NCBI GenBank assembly: GCA_019096065.1
Contig: JAGUCH010000001.1
Location: 9,672,001 to 9,736,000, forward strand
Direction of reading: 5' to 3'
DNA from: Paracyclopina nana
Taxonomy: Eukaryota; Arthropoda; Copepoda; Cyclopoida; Cyclopettidae
DNA length: 64,000 bases
Within the stretch, counting starts at the first letter, position 1. The number at the start of each line of letters is the position of its first letter. This document shows, one piece after another, positions 48,199 to 58,600 of the stretch. The notes under the pieces were generated by a model. That model saw only the letters and a list, made by a program, of their open reading frames with translations. It was not told where the DNA came from and did no database searches. The position numbers were made by a program, and so were the translations under genes.

Positions 48199-48645
48199 TG
48201 CCCTGTTCATGTATTAAGAATACCTTAAGGTATGGGAAAAAATGTCATAAGGAAAAGTGTAATAGTTCCCTACCGCCTCAGCAAAAGTTAGACCCCAAGA
48301 AAAATCCCTGAGAGGTCGGGAAAAATTTGAGAACCGAGCAACTATTTTTCATCCGAGCGCATGTTTGCTATTTTGTCTCATGATTTTCAGCTTATTTCAA
48401 AACAAACTATCTTTCATCACGTTTCTTTGATAAACGATGAAAATTAACTATTGATTTTGCACAAAAGAACTATAATGTGGAGCACTTAAAAGCCAAAATT
48501 AGATTTGTTTACTTTCAAGTTGGCTTAAAGTCGATCTGATTTTTTTAGTATCAGCTGGCGCTTGCCATAAGACAATTTTTCTCCTTTCCTTGAGGTGTTT
48601 TTCGTGCATTTTCCTAAGGAGTTTGGGGCGTACATGAACAGGACA
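48199..48645 (+). mobile_element. Harbinger-like MITE, third copy
   Basis: The element runs from TGCCCTGTTCATGTATTAAG to GGGGCGTACATGAACAGGACA and is flanked by TAA on both sides. It matches the nested pair at 15901-16676 along most of its length, with extra sequence after the left end. It is non-coding. Confidence 0.87.
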
Positions 48646-48997
48646 TAAATGTAAGAACGGAAGCTATCGAGTCTTGGGCCCGACCCTTAGCTGGGGCTTT
48701 GTCTTTCGCACTTTTTGTGTAGTAACGCTATTTAAATAGCTCATAGCATAAAATGTATTTTACACCCGTCACCTGGTTATGATGAGAAAACCTGCTAAGG
48801 ATCGGGCCTTGGAATCAAGGATAAGGATGAACACCATATTGGATTTTCAGTAAATCTAAACCATCAAGGATATGATAACTCGCCTATTCCCTATTTGCAT
48901 GCAGACCAAGAAACGAGGGCTAGACGAATCATAACAAAGTTTTTTTTTCTAGTTGAGTTGGCTTAGTCTTTCGCATGGTTTTCATGGTCACGCTATA

Positions 48998-49548
48998 CAG
49001 ACTGTCCCGGAGATTTTTGCTCACTTAGAAATCAAAAGTTTGCGTTACAAATTCGGGAAATATTAGACACAATGGATATCATTGGAAAGCTTGAATCTTT
49101 GGCCATCTTTTTTTGCTTCAATGGATAAAAGAAATTAAAAGTAAAAAAATGAGAAAACTTAATTTTCCTGAGGTACCCTTAATTTTTTTCCCAAAAAAGC
49201 AAATTTGCCCAAACCGGCTATATTTGACCAAATTTTCAGCTAAGCCAATCCCGGCTACTTTTTGACATTTATCATGAAAACAATCTTGCAGGACTGTGCT
49301 GGCTCATCAGAAAGGTGGATGATTGGAAAGGATATTTTTCAGTAAAAAGACAATAAGGCCACTGCCAACTAAAAAAAGTTTCAAAATTAGAGTTTTAAGC
49401 AACACATCTTTGTGATTTTTTGTTTATGAAGTTTATGAAGATCAAATGCTTAACCAATTTTATGTGAAATTGATTTCCAGAAGTTTTAACACAAACTTTC
49501 AAAAACTTACAAAATTTCAAAGTGTACAGAAATCTCCAGGACAGACTG
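48998..49548. mobile_element. mariner-like MITE, copy 2
   Basis: The element starts CAGACTGTCCCGGAGATTTT and ends GAAATCTCCAGGACAGACTG, flanked by TA on both sides. It is the inverse of the copy in the cuticle-gene intron and about 130 bp shorter. It has no transposase frame. Confidence 0.85.
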
Positions 49549-50152
49549 TATAAATAGCTCATAGCATAAAATGTATTTAAATAGCCTCTGAATGTATTTA
49601 AATAACTGCTATTTAAATATGTTTTATGTTATGAGCTATTTGCATAGTAACGCTATACAAAACTTAGCAACACAACAACAATAATTTGAAATAGATTATT
49701 GAAGTAGTTGCTACATAAAGGCAAGATTATGGGGAAGACAAACAAAATGCAATAGATGGTGCTGAATTTTTGGTTCTTTGGCGTGTATGTAAGCGTGCAT
49801 AGTTATTACGGAAAATAACGCTTCAGACAAAATGTAAACTAAACGTTTTTTGGAATTTTTGGGAACAAAATGTCTAAGAAAATGATCTTCTTGAGTTTGT
49901 AACAAGTAAAATGAAAGTCAAGGAATTTCGGATTATCATATACAGACCTGAGCGTGATGGATGGAATTAGAAAAAATAGTCTATTTTTTTGTAGCTCAGC
50001 TCTGCATGCGCTCTGGGTGAGTTCAAAACAAACAAGTTAATCTGGGGAGGATACAATAAAAATAGCCAATTTTCGGACAAATTAGCCATAACTCCTACTA
50101 AGTTGAGGAAACAGTATTTTCTGGTAATCATGATTGCCATACTAGAGTTGTT

Positions 50153-50306
50153 AGCCCGGTTCCAACACGGGATATCAGCATAGTATAGTACGGTAAACCA
50201 GTTAAGTCAGGTTGAGCTGAGCGCGCGAGCTAGCTGTGACCTGACTATGCTAAAAAGTCAAGTTACGTCTCCTGACTATGCTGATTTTCCTTGTTGGAAC
50301 CGGGCT
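50153..50306. mobile_element. 154-bp palindromic MITE, copy 2
   Basis: It has the same length and nearly the same sequence as 10836-10989, beginning AGCCCGGTTCCAACACGGGA. GTT lies on both sides, which suggests a 3-bp target duplication. The two copies differ at only a few bases, so they are young. Confidence 0.87.
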
Positions 50307-51130
50307 GTTGTCCTAGCATGGAATATAATAGAGAACTAGGGAGAGCCATTAGATATTGCACCTCTAATCAGAGAACCAGCCAATTTTAAATGTGAGCCCT
50401 CCTAGACAAGGCAGTTCTCACCATTCCATGGCTTCGACTAAAATCCGCTGGTTGGAATACGGCTTTTTCTAGGTTTCGCACTATATAGGCAGCAATAATT
50501 CATAATTTTGGCTCTTACCTTTAACGCTATGCATGTCCGCAGCCTCAGAGGTCAGGAATTAGATGAGATCGAACCTCGGAGGCCGTGAAGGGCGTGGATC
50601 GAGCGCTTGAGACTTTCCTCGATGAGATTGGCTTTCATGTTGCGTTGAGGAGGAGCTCGGAGAAAAAGCACCCAATCGGTAAAGTCCGGCTCATTTCTTG
50701 GGGCTTTTTTCCCCAAAACCATGAGCGCTTAAAGATCTTTTTTAAAGCAATTCCATGTTAACCTCAACTCACGGTGAAATGCAACAAATGCTCATTTAAA
50801 AAAGGGATGATGATCCCATTTAAGTTTAACACTATCACTAGCTGTAGCTGTTAAGCTGAAGTTAGATCGATTTTAAGTCAAATTTACCTAATTTTGCGTT
50901 AACAAATATTGGGTGTTTCAAGCTCAACCAACGTAGTTGGCACTTGAATGAAGTACGCCCTGCGCACTTCATTCCCTGTCCGAATAATATCTTAAAGGCC
51001 GCTGATTATTACCAATTGCATTTTTGATATATTGTTATACTATTTCTCTTGTTATAATTCAGTTTACCAATCCGACTCAGCTCTTTAATGTAAAAGTTCT
51101 TTCTAAGCATGTTGTGGAATATTATAGTTA

Positions 51131-51320
51131 TTTATTTCGAGCTGGGGCACGTAAAGTAGGGTCATTAAATAGCTGAGCGAGGATTTTAAAATGGGAAAAC
51201 TCGAGTACAGCTTTACTAGCCCAAGCTTGCGAGGGCTGTAATTGTACGAGTGTTTTTCCATTTTAAAATCCGAGGTAAGCTATTTAATGACCCTACTTTA
51301 CGTGCCCCAGCTCGAAATAT
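51131..51320. repeat. near-perfect long hairpin
   Basis: The arm from 51131 (TTTCGAGCTGGGGCACGTAA, then AGTAGGGTCATTAAATAGCT) pairs with the arm ending 51320 over about 75 bp, around a loop of roughly 35 nt. Pairing is nearly continuous through AGGATTTTAAAATGG and its inverse. Confidence 0.85.
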
Positions 51321-51493
51321 ACAATTTTATATACTGTAATACGATTTTCGAGTGTTTTAATGAAGTTACCGGGCTGCCCCGTGCCTTAGAAAATACTGCT
51401 CGGTTTTTATGCTACGTATCACTGGCTCTCATCAGCTGGCATCCAGTGGTTTGAGACCATCAACTAGAGTTTAAAAGTAAATTTCTTATGAGT

Positions 51494-51565
51494 AGCACCT
51501 ATGGCATAGTGGTTAGAGCGCTCGGCTCTTGATTCCTCAGTCTAGGGTTCAAACCCCAGTCATTC
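51494..51565 (+). pseudogene. tRNA-like sequence, probably pseudogene or SINE head
   Basis: A good A box (TGGCATAGTGGTTAGAGC) and B box (GGGTTCAAACCCC) are present with normal spacing. The acceptor arms do not pair and the anticodon stem is poor, so a functional tRNA is unlikely. Confidence 0.5.
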
Positions 51566-51637
51566 CTTGATTTTTTTTGGTTTCTTTATCTGGCTTAAAT
51601 TATGTTTAAGTCCTATACATAGCATGCAATTTTCATG

Positions 51638-51712
51638 GTGTTTCCATAGTTCAGTGGTTAGAGCATTGGAATGCTAATACAACTGTCTGAGGCTCAATTC
51701 TTGGATGATTCT
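51638..51712 (+). pseudogene. second degenerate tRNA-like sequence
   Basis: TAGTTCAGTGGTTAGAGC resembles an A box. The T arm (GGCTCAATTCTTG) is degraded and the acceptor stem is not paired. It lies about 70 bp beyond the previous tRNA-like sequence in the same orientation. Confidence 0.4.
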
Positions 51713-52529
51713 CTCTTTTTGCTAACTTCTTTGGAATGTTGATTAGTTCCATGGAATTTGAGGGGCATTAAACTACTTAAAATCCCTCAAATTTGATTCT
51801 AGGGCCGTTAAGTATTTAATATCCCCCAAATTGCTTAGAAAGAACTGTGATATAAAAGAGCTGAGTCGGATCGGTAAACTGAATTATAACACGAGGAAAT
51901 CGTATTACAGTATATAAAATACTTTATGGCCCAGGAATCAAATTTGTAGGGATATAAAGTAATTTTGTAAATTGGCACGCTTTCATTGAATAGATTCTAA
52001 AACTATTATAATATTCCTTGAACAAAAACTCAAAATTAAGATCATTGTGGACATTTCTATTCAGTTCAACTTTCATAGAATTACACAAAATCGCATGATT
52101 TTATCCAAAATGACTAAAGTCTAATAATTTTATGTAAACTCAAATAGTTCTGTTGAAAAAAGAAACTTTTTATTCAAAATTGAAGAATCTGAGGTTGCTC
52201 GCTGGCAAGATGCTTAGATGTTTACCGTACTATACTATGCTGATATCCCGTGTTGGAACCGGGCTTATGTAAGGAGAGTATAGTGGAAGCTGAGGAAGCT
52301 CCTAAAATACATATAGAGAGTAATATTAGGAAGATGAGCGTCATTTTCAGCACTATTTCGCGTGATTTGAGTGGCGCCAACACTGATGGGTGCCAATATT
52401 TATTTTCTCTCTTTTTAAAAGTTATAAGCATTGCATTAGAGCGTAAGAAAATAAAGAGGGAGCTCATTTTGCAGCGTTTCAGAAAATCACTGCGCTGATC
52501 TTAGGCCCCGAAATGCAACAACGTTTCCT

Positions 52530-52973
52530 ATTCACAGTAGTATCATAACAATAACATTGATGTAGGGCGATCCCAGCGGCCTTCATGGGCAACTTTTGGG
52601 ATTTTCAGCTGACACTACTCGAGTTAAAAAACTGAGTTACCGCGTTTTTGCCACTCGAGAAGTAATTTGAAATAAAGACGCAAGCAAATAAGTGCAATCA
52701 ATTTTTTTAAAAGAATTACTTCATGACGGTAAAATAGAAGGGTTTTAGGGCTATAATAAACATGAGACACTTAATGTCGAGATGTTATAGTCCTGACGCT
52801 ATTCATAAGTAAAAAAAGTAACCGTTTTAAAAAAAATATCCGCCCTAAAAAAAGTGGCTCGACTTATCACAACGAAACATGATTTTGAACTCAACTCCCA
52901 AGTGTTTCTTCAATAAAGTCGGTAGATTGTATGTCTTTGTAATGATACTGCTGTCTATAAGTTAGGTCTACCC
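52530..52973. repeat. inverse copy of the 42057-42340 segment
   Basis: It shares, as reverse complement, the GGGATCGCCC, TTTTCAGCTGACA and TCGGTAGAT...TCTTTGT blocks with 42057-42340. It directly adjoins the truncated hAT end at 52974. It contains about 150 bp not present in the other copy. Confidence 0.7.
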
Positions 52974-53045
52974 CAGAGACTTATATAGAAAGAGAAGTGC
53001 TACTTCTTGCAAGTGATTCTGAAAACATTTGGGTCAGCTGTTCAA
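52974..53045 (-). mobile_element. truncated hAT MITE end
   Basis: CAGAGACTTATATAGAAAGA and about 50 further bases match the right end of the 59924-60357 element in inverse orientation, then similarity stops. Confidence 0.75.
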
Positions 53046-53356
53046 GATTTAGTTCAGGCGTTTTGCCACTACACAATTTGATGGCGCCAGCGTAGGGGTG
53101 GGGGGTGGGGGGAAGGTGTATCCAAGCCTGGATATTTTGGCGCTTTAAATGACCGAATGGCTAAAATATATTACTATTAGCTGAGACGGCTGAGCAGTAC
53201 ATAAGTTGCGACCATATATTTTCCATGATTTTTTCACTCTTGTTTTATTTAGAGGAGGATAATGAACATTATGCATCTGCAAGTGGATAATGATCATTAT
53301 ACCCTACTTGATCCTTGCGCCATCTATTTCATTTGAATATGATAGAAAAAAGGAAG

Positions 53357-53430
53357 GATCTAGCAAGATTTGAACTCGGGACACCTGGTTGGCGCGCCGA
53401 CGCTCTACCTCTGAGCCAACGAATTGCTTC
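53357..53430 (-). pseudogene. tRNA-like sequence on the minus strand
   Basis: The - strand reads TGGCTCAGAGGTAGAGCG (A box) and GAGTTCAAATC (B-box-like) with tRNA-like spacing. The terminal arms do not pair well, so I treat it as a tRNA-derived relic. Confidence 0.45.
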
Positions 53431-53700
53431 ATGAAAAGCTAGTTAAGAGCCGGGTCAAATACAAATAGCAACTGGCGAGCGCTGCATATACATGGCCGTA
53501 CCGGCCGGCCAGGCGCAGTTGCAAGACGCACGGCAATAAGCGCATGTTGCAGGCTAGACCGCTGGGTCAACTTTGATGAGCTCATGCATCAGTAAGCGAG
53601 TCGCAAAATTTAAGGCATATCTTGCTAAAATCAAGCCAAAAAACTTACCTAAATTAAATTTTACCCAATGCTTGAAATGCTGGGGGTAGCTAATAGTAAT

Positions 53701-53849
53701 AGGATTATACACCTCTAGGCTGTCGGATAACACTCATTATTTTTTAGTGTCTCGTGCCAATCACTCGTTCGCTCCGCTCACTCGTGATCTGTCACTTGAC
53801 ACTAAAAAATAATTCGTGTTATCCTCCAGCCTAGAGGTGTATAATCCTA
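53701..53849. mobile_element. 149-bp foldback MITE
   Basis: The left arm AGGATTATACACCTCTAGGC continues through GGATAACACT and TTTTTTAGTGTC. The right arm is its inverse, from GACACTAAAAAATAAT to GTATAATCCT. Arms of about 55 bp pair almost completely around a loop containing CACTCGTTCGCTCCGCTCAC. It is non-coding. Confidence 0.8.
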
Positions 53850-53933
53850 TATTTAGAGCGCATGTTGTTTCTGCAAATCAACAAATCTTAGCACCTTCTA
53901 GCGGAATAGTTCCGCACGAGTTTTGAGCTAGCC

Positions 53934-54391
53934 CAGAGACTTATATTTTAAGAGAAGTGCATTAGTGATGACGTCATAGGGTGCGTTATGTACGTAGTGG
54001 TCACGCTCCAAAAGAGACAATAATAAACCCTCGGCGCTGGCTGACTACATCTGGGCTAGGGCAGACTTTTGATTCGTCATATCTCCAAAAGTATTCATTT
54101 GAGCCCAAATGGTGCTTTTATTCTCAATTCTAATTAGATCAAAATATATTGTTTCTATTACAAGTATTTTTGAAGTTCTTATTGAAAATTTCAATATTAG
54201 TAAAAAGCTTAATAAAAATTCACGGCTGATTCATAGTTACCAGAAATTGAAAACAAAGGTTAAAGTCTTTTTGGCATTTTTGGGTATTAATTGCGCTATA
54301 GATAGCGCTAGACAGTAGAACGATTTAGTGCGTGACCACTACCTGCAATGTTTACATTTCATCAGCACTTCTCTTAAAATATAAGTCTCTG
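53934..54391 (+). mobile_element. hAT MITE (CAGAGACTTATAT family), diverged copy with perfect TSD
   Basis: The element starts CAGAGACTTATATTTTAAGA and ends in the inverse TCTTAAAATATAAGTCTCTG. AGCTAGCC flanks both sides (53926-53933 and 54392-54399). The interior is related to the other copies through CCAAAAGAGACAA and GGGCAGACTTTTG but is strongly diverged. Confidence 0.9.
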
Positions 54392-54753
54392 AGCTAGCCT
54401 ATTGATCAAGAAAGGAAAACGAAACTGGCACCTCTGTTATATAACTTTTTTAAAATTCCTCTGCCACATCACCCTTTTTTCTAGTCAGTGTACCCTGAGA
54501 TTAGTAATGGCAAGATGATCTATAATGTAAGGTGACCCCTTATCTCAGCTCAGTTTCACGAAAAAGCTGTCAGATGATAGAAAACGCCATATTTAAGCAA
54601 TTCTTGAAGTAAAAATTCCATGTCTGGTAAAGCTGATTAACAGGCTCCTCCCACTCGAGCACTAAAAAATTGGAGCTAAAATCTAAATTTGAATTTCCCG
54701 CTTTTTCATTGAAGCAAGCAGCATAAGCGCCACCGCACAAATGACGAAGAGTA

Positions 54754-55223
54754 ATGGAACGAGCCGGAAATTTTCAGCTTGATCAAGCTTTTTTGAAAGG
54801 TGAAAGGTGTTCGAGCAATCGCAAGCTTTTGAATATTATTATCGAGCTTTTTCAAGCTCAAAATTTCACATTTCAAGCTTTTTTCAAGCTTTTCACATTT
54901 TTAGTATTTTAACATAAAAAATGGCGATTAGTCACCAGATTGGACAAAACCCGAAAAACGCAAAAAAATGACAAATAGATTTAACTTTTACTTAATTGCT
55001 GCATCCTCTTAGGAATTTGTTGATTTTGAAATCAGCCATTTTTTCTTTTGATAAAATATGGATGAAGCTTGGCAATTTTGTGGCGTCAAGCTTCTTCAAG
55101 TTTTGCTTTTTTGGGGATTCAATCTTTTCAAAATTTGGTTCGAGTGATCCCAAGCTTTTTGCTTATGTAACTCAAGCTGGGTTTTAGTTTCAAGCTTTGA
55201 AGCCAAGCTGAAACTCGTTCCAT
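54754..55223. mobile_element. TIR element packed with AAGCTT-type motifs
   Basis: The ends are ATGGAACGAG...TTTCAGCTTG and the inverse CAAGCTGAAACTCGTTCCAT. Between them lie more than a dozen CAAGCTT or AAGCTTTTT motifs in both orientations. No coding frame and no convincing target duplication are seen. Confidence 0.6.
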
Positions 55224-55648
55224 GACTACCTGAGATATGAACTTAACACTTTACCCACGAGTAGTGGGCCCATTTTTATATCTAAACATGTCATTTTAAC
55301 GTCATTTCACCATGTTGGCTATGCTGACCATAACAACTGGCGAGTGGCGACCCATCAAGCCCTTGATGAGCCCTTTTGTTGGACTTCTCTTTTGCTCAAA
55401 AAATGATAGACCTCAATATCAGGCCGTTTTTTGGGCCTTTGTCTAAAACCTGCCACACCTGCCGGTTGTCTCCCGCACCTGCTCTTTCGAAAGAAATGCA
55501 TAGGTTGCAAGAAAAAGGCAAAAAGGTGATTTCCCAAGCGCTGCATAGGAAAAAAGGTGATTTTTTGCCCAAACTTACAATGATGGAGTTTTTAAAAGTA
55601 TTTGGATGTGATTATTGGTGCTCTAGGTTGCAAAATTTATTGAAGCAT

Positions 55649-58600
55649 TCACAAATTCAACATGACGATGATATGGTTGATAACGAAGATATTTTGGTAG
55701 GCAATAGCGCCGGCAGAAGAGGCTGGCCACGACAACTGGGGTGCTTTCCGATGCTGATCACCGGTCGTTGCAACGCTGCTTTGGTGATTGTAGTAATTCC
55801 TGGCCTCATCACCGTCGAAGCCTGCATCGACGACGTCGGCCACCCTGGTTTGGCCGCCGTTCGTCTCCAACGCTGTCATTTGCTCTGACGGCGGCGGCGT
55901 TGACACGAGCTTGATGGCTGAAATAGTTAGCTGCATCTTTAATGTTACGCGTAGGAAAAAAAGCCTTCTCACTTGGAACAGTGTCTTGCTTTACTTCAGA
56001 TCCAGCGGAATTTTCCGCCATGCAGCGCACAACCTTGCCAAAGTCGAGGCTTCTCTCGTAGTGCAATTCCACAATGCGATCACTAATGACTTCTTGCCTT
56101 GCATTCATCAGATTGCCTTGGGACAAAATTGACATGATCATCAAAAAAAAAGAAACCGCATCCAGACATTCCTTACCATCAACGCGCATCTCCAACTTGG
56201 TGGGCAAAGGAACTGCATCGATGCGGCACATCAGTTTCACAAATCCGCCATAGGATTGCTTGAACTCGTCCAAGTGCATGGAGATTCGGGGCTTGTCTGA
56301 AACAGAGAAGAAATCCTTGAACGAAAACCACACCACGACATGTTACACTATTGTCTACTAATACCAAAGAAAGTGCATATCTTGCATAGTTGGCTCGTTG
56401 GTCTAGGGGTATGATTCTCGCTTAGGGTGCGAGAGGTCCCGGGTTCAAATCCCGGACGAGCCCACCTATTTTTTCAGCTTGCGGATCTACCCTTTTTTAT
56501 CTTTGATGGATTGTCCCAAAACCGTTGGGTTTTTTTTTCCAAAACTACGAAAATGTGAAAGGACAGATAATTTTTTTTTCCGGTAAATATTGGTGGGGCA
56601 GTCGCGCAACCTTAATGTTATATTTTCCTTCTCTACCGTAGGCTTCTCCTTTAAAAGAAAGCAAGTTGCCATATGACGTAGAAGAGCTGAGTAGCAATTG
56701 CGTTTTGCTCTTTGGCACCAAAGCCAACAAGCCCTGCCATAGCTTTAAGATTAAATAGAAATAATGAATAGTCGCACAAAAATGTACTCTTCTAGAAAAT
56801 GTGGAGCGCTAGCACCTTATGCTTTGCTAGAAGATCACTCAGATGCGTCTGAATGCCTTGCTTAGGTTATATGCCCGCTGTCTTAAGTCTCGTTGCTTTT
56901 AAGGTGTGCGTCCAAATGGCTCAATCTTCTAGCAGGGTCACATTGTTGGACGGCAGCAACTTGAGAGATTGGCCCACGTCACGCAGGCCAAAGTGCGCGC
57001 AAGTAGATCAAGGATAAGGCATGTAAGAGCAGTACACTCAAAAGCCGTCACTCCACACTTATTGCTAGCAACTAAGAGAGGCGTAAAAGATGGACTGCAT
57101 GGATTAATGTTGACAAAAAAGTCAGCGAATTCTTCTTACATAATGGTGGTGGCTAATTCATAGTACAGTCTGTCGCTTTTTTGGGAAAGTCACCTAGCAC
57201 AACAATCAAGAAGCGAAAGCCTTATCGCAAAATAGTTTTAGTTGCCGCAGCAGCATTTGGCGAACACAATGTGACCTCTTTGCTGGTCATCACGAAAATC
57301 ATCCAGGATGGGTGGCTCCCTCTCTCTGAACAGTGTAGCGTACTGTGGCAGCGTATTCTCTGTTTATTTCACTGTCATATCATAGCAGCAAGTGCAGATA
57401 CATAAAAGCACATACGTCAGAATGCATAGGTAGTAGTAGTATTATAGATAGCAATATTAAGGTATCTTAATAACTGTCAATGAATGTATGATGATTATTG
57501 AAAATATTCCGGACTGTACATGTAGGAATTTTCAATCATTGCGAGGAACCTCTCGCGCATGGAAGGTTTGCGGCCGACGGGGTCGTAAATGAACATGATT
57601 CGTATGAGGAAGTTAAAGTAGCCTTTGGTCTTGCAATCGTGGATGAAGCTGTCGAGGGTGAATGGGACGTCGAGGCCGAAGTCAGCGCAGCCTCGCGAGA
57701 AGGCCTCGTGGTAGACCTTGGCGAGGGGCTCGAGCCACTTGGCGCTGGACGAGGGCTTAACTGAGCACAAGAGCATGAGGATAAAGTCCACGTAGGGCTG
57801 GGCCGTGCACAAGAACTGCCAGTCGACAATCTTGCAGCCTCGACCGTCGAGGCTGAACATGACGTTGTTGCTCCAGTAGTCGCCGTGCGAGAGGAACTGG
57901 TGGTCGCCAGCGTGGTGGAAGATGTTGTCGGCGAACGACCTCCGGCATACCTTGAGCAGATCCTCCATGGGCTTGACGAACTCTTTGGTGTCCTCGGAGG
58001 ACTTGAGATCCTCAATGGCCATCGGGAAGTGCTTGTGCTCGGCCAGATCCATGTAGTGGCCTTCCACCATCTTCTGGAGGGCGGGCTTGAAGTCGGGCCC
58101 ACTGAAGTCCACCTTGGTCTGGAGGCGGAAGGCGTAGCTCACCGCGTGGAAACGGGCCATCTGCTCGAAGGCCACGGTGAACTGGGCAAAGGTGAGGCCG
58201 TCGGTGATGTTAGCCATTCGGTAGTCGAAGGTCAGATCCTCGAGGATGAGGAAGAAGCCCTTGGCGTCGGTCTCGTCGTACGTGCACTCGCCCGCGTAGA
58301 ACTTGGGCACGCACGCCGCCAGCTCCGAGTAGCCCAGCTTGCTCGACTCGAACTGCACCAGCATCGGGATGTTCGCCTTGTAGGCCTTGATCTCGTTGGT
58401 GTCCAGCCCGTTGGCCTCGGTGTACGTCTTGTAAGGGTCGTCGGAGGGGAGATTCTTCTTGATGAACAGGTGCTGGAGGGGGCCCCCGTTGAACGTCACG
58501 CTCGCCTTGAAGGCCATGGACAGGTGGCCGCCGGGATTGGTGATGGCCTTGAGGGAGACCACCTCCACGTCCTCGGTGGCGGCCGACTCCTGCAGCACCT

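Larger units (their letters stand above)
45801..51027. other. gene-poor region upstream of the nuclear receptor
   Basis: I see no exon with domain content. The missing 5' exon(s) of the receptor could lie in the first kilobases, but I found no paired splice site with a convincing coding sequence. The rest holds MITEs at 48199-48645, 48998-49548 and 50153-50306 and an imperfect inverted-repeat region at about 47692-48048. Confidence 0.5.
51028..51918. repeat. 891-bp segment bounded by about 80-bp inverted repeats
   Basis: The left arm contains GTTATAATTCAGTTTACCAA and CTTTCTAAG (to 51107). The right arm contains the inverse, CTTAGAAAGAACT...GTAAACTGAATTATAAC (from 51834). The outer parts of the arms are less well matched. 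Inside lie a long hairpin (51131-51320) and two tRNA-like sequences. It has no coding frame that I recognise. Confidence 0.75.
51919..53700. other. gene-free repeat-rich DNA
   Basis: It includes a 43-bp end fragment of the 154-bp MITE at 52223-52265 and the inverse copy of the 42-kb segment at 52530-52973. A truncated hAT MITE follows at 52974-53045, and a tRNA-like sequence lies on the - strand at 53357-53430. I see no gene. Confidence 0.6.

Noticed and set aside
51494..51565. Functional tRNA gene
   Set aside because: A and B boxes are present, but the acceptor and anticodon stems do not pair.
55376..55888. 170-codon + strand open frame
   Set aside because: It is antisense to the last exon of the Ig gene and has no domain. 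The minus-strand model explains the same region with splice sites in phase.
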